NCBI GenBank assembly: GCA_023334545.1
Contig: JAADVB010000238.1
Location: forward strand, 1 to 26,983
DNA length: 26,983 nt
DNA from: Salisapilia sapeloensis
Taxonomy: Eukaryota; Oomycota; Peronosporomycetes; Peronosporales; Salisapiliaceae
Direction of reading: 5' to 3'
The translations under genes were made by a program, and so were the position numbers. Positions 19,542 to 26,983 of this stretch are shown piece after piece. The notes below the pieces were generated by a model, which did not search any database, was not told where the DNA came from, and was given only the letters and a program-made list of their open reading frames with translations. The first letter of the stretch is position 1. Each line of letters starts with the position of its first letter.

Positions 19542-22337
19542 TTAGCTGTTTGGTAGTCGTTCACGAGCTGGAGCAAAGGTCTTGGATTTTGACATGATGT
19601 TCAAAGCATTTGTCGCGAAGACCGTGCGAGCGAGTAACTCTTGATTCCGTTTGTTCCGATTGAAAGCAGCCATGGACATGCGCTTGATGCTTGGCGAAGC
19701 GCGTGGACTACCACAGAAGACTGTCTGAGCATCGCGCTCTTCGTCATCGTAGAAGCCGATGGCTAGTGGGGAGTATGCACGTTCAGCTTCGCTCGGCGGA
19801 CGGGGAGACTCGACTAGACGAGGAGAGTCGATGGAACGCTTGGGTGGAGACGGTTCTTCATCAAACGATTCCGTCGCATAGTACGTGAGAATGTCCCGCC
19901 ACAGAATCTTGCGGAGAGATGCTGACAAGCAAAAGCTGTTTGCAGGTAACGATAGAGCAGGGAGTAGTGTCTGCAAGTCTGCGATGAGATCCGGGGCTAG
20001 GCAGATTCCGGTGTTCAAGCAGAGCACTGATGACATAGATGGTAACCCAGCCGATGGCTCTTGAATCGCTAACTCTACATCTACGGTTTGGTAACTTGGA
20101 GCTTCAGCTGTCACGTTGACATCTACCGGTACCACGTCTGTCTGAGCTTCCTTCGACTCACTTTCTAATAACAAATGAGGCGTCGACACAGGTGGTTGTT
20201 TGGATGGTATGGTCACGAGCGACCGTCCCATCTCTTCATAAGCCTGAGCGGCAGATGATGCAGCCGCCTTATTTCTCTTTTTGGACCCGGACATTGCCAA
20301 CACTGCAGATCTTAATAGTGATTTCAATGGAGCCTCTGCCTTGTTTTGCTTTCGTTCGGTTGGACTTTGTTCCTCATTTTGCTTTTCTCTTTCAGCGAGC
20401 ACACGGTAGACTCGCTTCAGTGTCTCCTTAGTCTTTAGTATCTCTTCGTTACGCCGATTCATGTCATTCTTGTACTTGTTCTGGATAAGCGTGACCAAGC
20501 TTTCCATCTCGGTCCGGTGTTGACGTCGAGTTTCATCTTGTTTAAGCTCATACTGCTGTAGCAATAAATGCTTGTACTCTGTCAGCTTTCTTACGAACTG
20601 GTCTTTAGTATTTTGCAATTTCTCATGGTAATCTATCCGCATCTTCTCTACGTCTTCAGCAGTAACCTGACCGAGCTTTGGCAAGAATGAAGATTCTGTG
20701 GCTTCGCTTGATGTTGCTTCCTCCAATTCGGCTAACTTCTGATCAATCCCCTCCACATTAGTCGATGTTGACGCCGGAAACACCGACGACATGACTTTTT
20801 GGACTGCTTCACCCAACTTTTTATCCTCATCTTCATGCTCATCTTCGTTATCGCTGTCACTCGTTGACAAATCGTCATCCATGTAACGTGCTCGCTCCAC
20901 TTTATCCGACTCGGATCTTTTCTTCGGTCTTTGTAAGACGAACATGGGACTTGCATGTCGTGGTGGTGAGGACGATCTAGGCTCGTTCGACATTTCTGCT
21001 TTATAGTCGCGCATAGCGGCCTTTAGATCCTCAACCTGACTCGCCATCCTATACGCATTTTCTTCTGCTCGCCTCTTTGCCTCGGCGGCGTCCTTCAGGA
21101 TACTCTCAAGACCTTCAATTCGATCCAGAGCTTCTTGTAAATGCTGGTGTTGCTCAGAGGGATCCGACTGAGACGTTGGTTTGCTAGCTCTCACCGGCTG
21201 CGAAAGTTTCTTTGGAGGAGCTTGCACAACTTGGCTTTCGGTACGTTGGGCTGCAATAGTGGCTTCCATGCTAGAGTTCTCTGCTTCCAACTGCTGAATC
21301 TTCGCTCGTTGGTGCTCTAGCTCCTGTACCTTTGCATTGAGCAAGAACTCATGCTTCAAAATGTCTTCACCCTGAGCTCGTACGGTGGCCTCTAGCTCCA
21401 CTATTCTTTTCTTTGAAACTTCACCTTCCTGTTCAGATGCGCGGTACTTGTCTCTCCAAAGCACCACTGCATGCTGCTCGAGGTCCATATTAAGCTTCAA
21501 TTCGCCAATACGCTTGTCGTACGTTTCCCGAGTATTCTTGATTTCGTCTGTCTTGAGAGATAGCTCAATCTTGGCTTGCTGAACTCCTTGCTCCGCATTG
21601 CTCAATTCACTCAAGACACGCTGATAAGCCTTGGCTTGATCTTCCAACTGCTTCAATAGCATCTCTTTCTCCATCTGTAGCTTATGTATCGCTCTATTGA
21701 GCTCTCGAATCCGTATTCGGGAACTCTTGTTCTCATCATTGTCCACTACAGTAGTCTCGGCCTGTTCTTCAGGCACCACAGTCGTCGCCTGTTGCAAATT
21801 GTGAACCATGTACAGTGACTTGGAAAGGATATCATGCAAGTGCTCCGATCGACCAGATAGATCCGACACAATGGAATCAATGTTATGCGTACCACCGTCC
21901 AAGAGCGACGAGATTTCTTCATCGTCCATTTCAATTTCCGTAGCAATCGATCGTTCGACATTCGTACTTGTCTTTGCTAGAGACGAGTGCGTTGCCTTTA
22001 GTAGATCACCGACTCGCCATCGAGTGGGAACCACCACATCTTCTTCGTCTTCTGAAAAGTCCTCTGGATATCCACGCCGTGGGCTCGCAAAGTCATCATA
22101 GTTCCTTACAAGCTCATCGACTCGAGACTGAATCGCTCGGATCTCGGAGGTTGGGTCTCTCGTAACAAGTGTAGCGCCTTGCAGAATAGCTTCGATGGAC
22201 GCAGAAGTAGAATTCGTGGTAACTTGATCAGCATCCTTCTGCGGCTTGACTCGGTTCTCCACATGCCTTCGAGGTGACGCCACACGATGAACGGCACCTT
22301 TCTGTGCAAGAGGAGGCCGTGCTTTGGAAAACGCCAT
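19542..22337 (-). CDS. Large coiled-coil protein of unknown function
   Basis: A single exon encodes 931 residues from the first ATG. I do not recognise a family. The N terminus is basic and disordered. A conserved-looking stretch before the rod contains ASPRRGYPEDFSEDEEDVVV. Long coiled coils begin about residue 200 (RIRELNRAIHKLQMEKEMLL) and run, with a Pro/Ser break, to a second coil near residues 580-690 (MRIDYHEKLQNTKDQFVRKL, MNRRNEEILKTKETLKRVYR). The C-terminal quarter is mixed, with RILWRDI-like and SPSIKRMSMAAFNRNKRNQE segments. The arrangement would suit a centrosomal, ciliary or vesicle-tether scaffold, but nothing in the sequence decides this. It ends 130 bp from the convergent kinase-like gene, and its start lies 136 bp from the stop of the ClC gene on the same strand. 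Confidence 0.8.
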   Translation of the reverse strand: MAFSKARPPLAQKGAVHRVASPRRHVENRVKPQKDADQVTTNSTSASIEAILQGATLVTRDPTSEIRAIQSRVDELVRNYDDFASPRRGYPEDFSEDEEDVVVPTRWRVGDLLKATHSSLAKTSTNVERSIATEIEMDDEEISSLLDGGTHNIDSIVSDLSGRSEHLHDILSKSLYMVHNLQQATTVVPEEQAETTVVDNDENKSSRIRIRELNRAIHKLQMEKEMLLKQLEDQAKAYQRVLSELSNAEQGVQQAKIELSLKTDEIKNTRETYDKRIGELKLNMDLEQHAVVLWRDKYRASEQEGEVSKKRIVELEATVRAQGEDILKHEFLLNAKVQELEHQRAKIQQLEAENSSMEATIAAQRTESQVVQAPPKKLSQPVRASKPTSQSDPSEQHQHLQEALDRIEGLESILKDAAEAKRRAEENAYRMASQVEDLKAAMRDYKAEMSNEPRSSSPPRHASPMFVLQRPKKRSESDKVERARYMDDDLSTSDSDNEDEHEDEDKKLGEAVQKVMSSVFPASTSTNVEGIDQKLAELEEATSSEATESSFLPKLGQVTAEDVEKMRIDYHEKLQNTKDQFVRKLTEYKHLLLQQYELKQDETRRQHRTEMESLVTLIQNKYKNDMNRRNEEILKTKETLKRVYRVLAEREKQNEEQSPTERKQNKAEAPLKSLLRSAVLAMSGSKKRNKAAASSAAQAYEEMGRSLVTIPSKQPPVSTPHLLLESESKEAQTDVVPVDVNVTAEAPSYQTVDVELAIQEPSAGLPSMSSVLCLNTGICLAPDLIADLQTLLPALSLPANSFCLSASLRKILWRDILTYYATESFDEEPSPPKRSIDSPRLVESPRPPSEAERAYSPLAIGFYDDEERDAQTVFCGSPRASPSIKRMSMAAFNRNKRNQELLARTVFATNALNIMSKSKTFAPARERLPNS

Positions 22338-22473
22338 CAATCACCGCAGCGCAAGAAGCTCCAGTCGAGTGAATGAGTCAGCTATTAATAAACAACCAGT
22401 GCAAAGTCTCATGCCATCCTATTCGCTTTACCCAAATGCTACACTAGAAGCGTCAAACCTACACGATCGCAAT

Positions 22474-25356
22474 CTACGAGTTGTCATGCAGATTCAGCAG
22501 CGTTTTTTCAATGTCTTCAAAGCGCTCCGAGTGCGATCGGCCACGATGGAAGTAGCCCTGGATGCGCTGCTTCTCCTGCTCACTCAAGCCTTCCAGACAC
22601 TCTTTCAAGTGCGCTGGCGTCAAGTCCTTTCGCGTGATGATGCCTCGGACTTCATTCCGACGATTGAGCACCACGAGGTGTCGGAGTCCGAGCGACCGGA
22701 ACATCCGGAACGTACGAGGCACCGGAGTCTACATCCACATCAGCTACTTGCTATACTTGTTTACTGAAAAAGAAGTACCTGGTCCTGGACAGTATGCGGC
22801 GTCGGATTCATGTACGGCGTGACGTCCATCCAGAGGTTCCTCTCATCCTCGTCCAACTTGATTTCCCCAATCGTCGGGTATCGAGGATAGTTGCTCTCAA
22901 TGTCCCTAAACGACAGCGCGTACTACATACCATACCATCAGCCTCTGCCTCCTACTCATGCATCCAACATAACCTACCTGTTCATTATACAAGAGCGTCG
23001 TGTCCGTCGCCGGTTTACGTGTGAACGGCGCTGGTTCCTCGACGAAAAAGTCTTTCCGCTGCAACAAGACGCACAGGTGTCGGCGGTTGATGATACCGCA
23101 GAATTTCGGGTGCTTGCTTTTGATCATCGTCGGTCCGTCCGGTGTATTCACCACGCCACCCACCGTCTTGGCTGGCGTCACGACTGGGAAACCACCATGA
23201 TTACAGTTCTTCAGGATGTCGTAGATGTCGCCAGCCTTGGCGATCTGCGTGATGCACACCGGTGGCTTGTGCATAATGTGCTGCGCCCTGAGGTACCGTG
23301 CGTAGAAGGGCGGGTCGAACTCGAGGAACGGCCAGTGCCGCAAGTGGATATGGATGTCGTACAGACCTTCGTTGAAGCTGTTACCGACCCATCGCGCCGC
23401 CATGAGAGCCACCATGATAGGCAGACCCCACTCGATGACACCGGTGCACTCGAGGATGATGACCGTCAAGGAGATCGTCATGCGCGCCATGCCTCCGAGC
23501 ATACACGCAGCGCCGATGAGAGCAAACATACCGTCCGGGGCGCCTACGGGGAAGCCGAAGCGGTGCATGAAGAGCACACAAAGGCGCCCGTAGGCAGCTC
23601 CGGACAACAAACTTGGAACGAATAGTCCGGACGGCACGGCGATGCCATACGTCCAGCAAGCAAACATGTAGAACACACTAAAGAAAATTGCTAGAGACGA
23701 CGGCGTGAAGCTCGCGTCTCCCGTAAAGTGCAGTAGCTGTCGGATCGATGTCGAGTAGTTGACCGTGAAGAGCGAAGCGAGGTCGTTGTATTCTCCTTCA
23801 GGGCAGTAGAACGTCACGAGCTCGTCGCCGTAGACACCGTCGCGCTTGAGGCACTGGCCAAAGTAGTATGAGAGCCAGAAGCTGGCACTCGCCATGGCAC
23901 CAGCGATCAGCAAGGCTTCTCCGAACTTGAGCCAGCGGTTCGTGACGAAGCGCATGCGGAACTTGGTGAGGAGTGTGTTGGCGGCGTTGAAAATAGCGCC
24001 AAAGAGACCGCCGATCATACCCATGAGAATGAAGAGCGTCACGTCCAGCACTTCATACGATTTGGACCCGATGAACGGACCGAAGGAAAAGGTTCCCGTC
24101 TGCGTCCCGAGCGTCCCCCACGACGTCACGTCGCTATTGTCCGTCACCTTGGTGAACGAGATGAAGAAATTGAACACGAAAGCAGACACCATGGCACAAA
24201 AGAACGTCCGCCAGGTCAAGTTCTGATGCCAGAACGACGCGCCTTCTTCTAGCGTGAACAAGACACCGCCGATCGGAGCGCCAAAGGCAGCTGCGACGCC
24301 TGCCGCGGCGCCACAAGAGATAAAGTCCCGCTTCTCCTTGTCATTACGGAAACCCTTGAACTTGGTCCAGCTTGTGTCGACGCCAAAGCTCGAGGACTTG
24401 CCTTGCGACAGCCCTGCGCCGATGATGGCTCCGCTGTGAATCATCGGTCCTTCCTTTCCCACCGGCAGTCCGCCGGATACGGAGAAGAGAATGCCGAGCG
24501 CCTTGATGAGCAGCGTCTTGAGACGCACGACGCGGTGGATCTTGATGCCGTTGAGCGTCGCCTTGATCTCCGAGATGCCAGATCCGCCGGCAACTGGGCA
24601 TAGGATCGCCACCATGTACGCTGCGATAGTGACGAAGCCGACGCTAATGCTTAGGTAGACGACAAAGCCAGAGCCAAAGTAGCGATCTCCACTAACCTCA
24701 TCGCGAAGGTAGTTGTTGATTGTCTGGATACGGTAGCTGGAAAAGAGCTCTGTCATAAGGTCGATGAAGCACGCGACGAGTGCCGTCAGTAGACCGATGC
24801 TAAAGGTCATGACCCACCGACCGATCGCCATGGACCGCACAGCTTCCTCCGTCTGCTCATGGTCATGCTGCATATTCACACGGCTTTCAAAGAAATCATA
24901 ATCAAAGGACTCGAGATGCTGTGCTTTCGTCCGTTTATCCTTGTCTCCGTCCTTATCTCCGTCGGACGACTGACTCCCCTTGCGCCCATTCGCACCTGGA
25001 CGCAACCAGTCCATGATACTCGTCCCTTGCTGTCGACGCAGCGCTTCTTCGATCTCAAAGCGGGAGAAGCGCGTGCCAGAGTACAAGTCGTCCGGGAACG
25101 AATGCGTTCGCTGGACTCCGAGCCACTGATAGTATGCGTCTTCATCATTCTGACTCTTCTTCAGCCATGGCTTTTGAGTTATGCCGTTGCCATTCGTCGC
25201 ATGCTCGTCCTCCGTGAGCGAGAGCTGGACATGTCGATCCGAAGACGGCGGTGGCGACTGGGATAAACTACCCGTCTGACTACGTGGGTGGCTACTTCGA
25301 CCGCTGCTCGTTCGACTCAAGAGCGCGTCCGTCTCCGTAGCTTCGTGGTGGTCCAT
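22474..25356 (-). CDS. ClC-7-like chloride/proton exchanger with CBS domains
   Basis: Three minus-strand exons (25356-22978, 22922-22779, 22728-22474) join in frame to give 925 residues; the introns are 55 and 50 bp. The order of motifs follows ClC-6/7: GGSGISEIK (257-265), GKEGPMIHSG with gating Glu302, GGVLFTLEEGASFWHQNLTW with proton Glu371, GIAVPSGLFVPS (571-582), GGMARMTISLTVIILE, NEGLYDIHIHLR, then two CBS modules ending in LGLRHLVVLNRRNEVRGIIT. Gating and proton glutamates are both present, so it should be a 2Cl-/H+ exchanger of vacuolar or lysosomal membranes. Near the N terminus ETDALL fits an acidic dileucine sorting signal. The usual GSGIP is GSGIS here. The open frame extends to 25455 without an ATG; the first in-frame ATG is at 25356. 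The second exon start at 22922 was chosen because it restores SFRDIESNYPRYP. Confidence 0.93.
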
Positions 25357-25740
25357 TCGCCTCGATAGGAGCCGACCAGGTCCTTCGCTTTGATCTATTC
25401 GTAGAATCTGATGAGGCGCGGAAGAGACAAAGCTGTACCGGGCGTGTGCCGACACCCGACATTGGATCGACTGCTGCTATCTTTATGCTTTGGCTTGGAC
25501 CGGATGGCTGTGCGTTCATTTCTTCAGCTGGATTCAGGGAAGGAGATTGGTTGCATGCACGATCTGAAAGGTCGTGCTTAGCATGAACAAGAATAGCATA
25601 GCATTCGTGTCGATTCAGGTGTATCTATCGAGTTGATCAAGTTGATATTGACGTGGTGGTACCTCTGCTAGTTGTGTATTGCTGTCAAGTTTCTGAGATA
25701 TAAACTGAAGCATGTAACCGAAGTCATTGATGGCGATGTC
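25357..25740. other. Upstream region of the ClC gene
   Basis: This region holds the 5' untranslated part and promoter of the minus-strand ClC gene. In another frame an ATG at 25462 on minus lies upstream of the chosen start and opens a frame of about 55 codons, so an upstream reading frame could affect translation if the transcript begins that far up. No other gene was seen. Confidence 0.45.
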
Positions 25741-25742
25741 TA

Positions 25743-26003
25743 TTAGAGACGGCAATCTCCAAGACTTCCCCTTGGAATATGGACTATGTGGTAGATGACA
25801 TGATTAATACAATGTGGTATTTTCAATCCCGACAATGCATCTGCGTAGACTCTGTACGTCTTACAGAGCTGTAGCGCCTGAATGAGTTTGGATATGCTAT
25901 TGCGATCTTCAAGTACTAATTTTGTAGCGATTGCTTTAGACCTACGCCATGATCGAAAAAACAAAAGGCTCTCGTTTGAGTTTTCCTTTATCCGACGATT
26001 CAT
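25743..26003 (-). CDS. Small uncharacterised open frame next to repeat copy B
   Basis: From an ATG at 26003 the minus strand is open for 86 codons (MNRRIKENSNESLLFFRSWR onward, ending near RGSLGDCRL). I recognise no family. It lies immediately downstream, on the same strand, of the peptide encoded by repeat copy B (26032-26198), so both may be parts of one decayed repeat-family gene. It could also be chance. Confidence 0.2.
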   Translation of the reverse strand: MNRRIKENSNESLLFFRSWRRSKAIATKLVLEDRNSISKLIQALQLCKTYRVYADALSGLKIPHCINHVIYHIVHIPRGSLGDCRL

Positions 26004-26031
26004 GGCCAACATTATCTCTGTTGATTAACTT

Positions 26032-26198
26032 AGACCGTATTCGTTGAGCAGACAATTCGGTAGTATGCAAGGCATACAAGCCAATAGGAAAACAAGTACG
26101 GAGGAATTATTACAGGAATCAATGCTCAAGTCTTTGGCGATTCGTCCTGAGCTTACGTCGCTATTTACCTTTTTATTCCTATCCATGTATATCGTTCG
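26032..26198 (-). repeat. Diverged dispersed repeat, copy B (inverted relative to copy A)
   Basis: The reverse complement matches 4-178 at the left edge, with shared exact blocks aaggtaaatagcgacgtaag and atgccttgcatactac and many substitutions elsewhere. In this copy the frame containing MDRNKKVNSDV stays open for 66 codons (minus 26225-26025), longer than in copy A. The peptide is not recognised. The two copies lie in opposite orientation about 26 kb apart, outside the block of conserved genes. Confidence 0.6.
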
Positions 26199-26225
26199 CT
26201 CCTCAGTCAAGCTTTGGCGGGGCAT

Positions 26226-26733
26226 AGTGTCGAGCGTATCATCGGAAGTCCTTCAGGTTGAAGTGTCATTCGATTTACTTACAATATTTAACTCTTCGTC
26301 ATTTCACTTGGATTCATAGTAGCGGCGCAAAGTTGGCTACATAGGAATGACCGAATATACCGAACGCAGGACTGGTGTGGAAGACGCGCAACATAAATGA
26401 TCTGGAAACGAGTCACGGCACAATTGGAAGCGACAGGACGTAGCACGCGATGGAACGGACAAGGCATGCTAGCAGCAGCAAGCTATCGTGACGTAACTTG
26501 GGCAATACGACAAGAACCGTTTGCAGGTTTCAGGGAGGAAACAATGTAGCGAACGGATGATCTAGCACCTACTGTCGACTAGGCAGGAGAGTCCAACATG
26601 GATTCCAAAGATAAATTTTAATAAAAATGAATCTTTGAAAAAAGCCATTTCACTGGGACAGACTACAGTGCGAGTCGTAGATATCAACCAATTATTCCGT
26701 CTATCACTGTACGATACCTGTTTCGAAATAATA
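26226..26733. other. Gene-poor stretch before the MITE
   Basis: No recognisable gene. A 54-codon frame on plus (26397-26561, beginning MIWKRVTAQLEATG) is open but resembles nothing I know. Confidence 0.4.
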
Positions 26734-26976
26734 GGGGGTGTCAAACCTGACAAAAAGTGCCTTATTTTTCTTAAATAAGATTCTTATCTTTCGGCTCTAC
26801 TGATCTTATTTCCAAAATAAAACAAACCACCTCAGGAGGTGATTTATCCTTTTTGGAGCGTGACTGATTCATGAGCGTTCGAAATAAAGCTTCCGATTAT
26901 TTTAGAAGTTATGGACAATTATTTGGCAATCAGACACCTCATTATATTTTGCAATTTTGACAGGTTTGACACGCCC
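26734..26976. mobile_element. MITE-like non-autonomous DNA transposon, 243 bp
   Basis: The ends are 22-bp inverted repeats: 26734-26755 begins GGGGGTGTCAAACCTGACAA, and the complement of 26955-26976 begins GGGCGTGTCAAACCTGTCAA, differing at two positions. The bases next to both ends are the same, TAATA at 26729-26733 and 26977-26981. This is compatible with a target-site duplication of TA, or up to 5 bp. There is no coding capacity. The interior is AT-rich and includes a small palindrome cacctcaggaggtg. TA duplication would suit Tc1/mariner-type mobilisation, but the superfamily is not certain. Confidence 0.8.
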
Positions 26977-26983
26977 TAATAAC

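Noticed and set aside
22891-23625. 244-codon open frame on plus inside the ClC gene
   Set aside because: It overlaps the conserved ClC membrane and CBS coding region on the other strand; the His/Arg/Asp-rich peptide has no family likeness.
25357-25455. Extended N terminus of the ClC protein from a GTG at 25455
   Set aside because: The frame is open, but it has no ATG before 25356, and eukaryotic initiation at GTG is unlikely without other evidence.
26397-26561. 54-codon plus frame MIWKRVTAQLEATG onward
   Set aside because: It is short, has no known family and sits in gene-poor DNA beside repeats; chance is the simplest explanation.

Overview
The window is nuclear DNA of a compact eukaryotic genome, most probably an oomycete (stramenopile); I cannot fix the genus. 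The reasons are twelve closely packed protein genes with few, very short introns (20 inferred, 42-87 bp, mostly GTA/GTG donors, often with a CTAAC/CTAAT-like branch sequence just before the AG), mixed strands, intergenic gaps often under 200 bp, and gene types common in oomycetes, such as an ankyrin-FYVE-TPR protein, an SF-assemblin-like protein and a ClC-7-type exchanger. No prokaryotic operon, CRISPR array, tRNA or rRNA was seen.

Layout. Positions 1-2750 are gene-poor: one copy of a diverged dispersed repeat (about 4-178), a fragment of an LMBR1-type membrane protein gene (about 585-706, minus), and a GC-richer stretch (about 1.0-2.3 kb) with splice-like signals but no recognisable protein. 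The genic block follows: LMBRD2-like membrane protein (minus), APC3/CDC27 (plus), membrane-anchored GH18 protein (plus), FAIM-like protein with a WW domain (plus), MOB1 (minus), ABHD18-like hydrolase (plus), SF-assemblin-like coiled-coil protein (plus), ribosomal protein eL37 (minus), ankyrin-FYVE-TPR protein (minus), LPA1/2-phosphoglycerate-kinase-like P-loop protein (plus), a 931-residue coiled-coil protein of unknown role (minus), and a ClC-7-like chloride/proton exchanger (minus). After about 25.4 kb the DNA is gene-poor again. It holds an inverted second copy of the repeat seen at the left edge and, at the very end, a 243-bp MITE-like element with 22-bp terminal inverted repeats.

Function. 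These are mostly conserved housekeeping or cell-biology genes, not one pathway. Three relate to cell division or the cytoskeleton (APC3, MOB1, SF-assemblin-like). Three relate to endomembranes (LMBRD2-like, FYVE protein, ClC-7-like). LMBRD2/APC3 (202 bp apart) and MOB1/ABHD18 (168 bp apart) are head-to-head pairs that probably share promoters. I found no convincing new multi-gene system. The most distinctive observations are the FAIM-WW fusion, the altered selectivity motif of the ClC protein, the LMBR1-type gene fragment, the flanking inverted repeat family, and the MITE.
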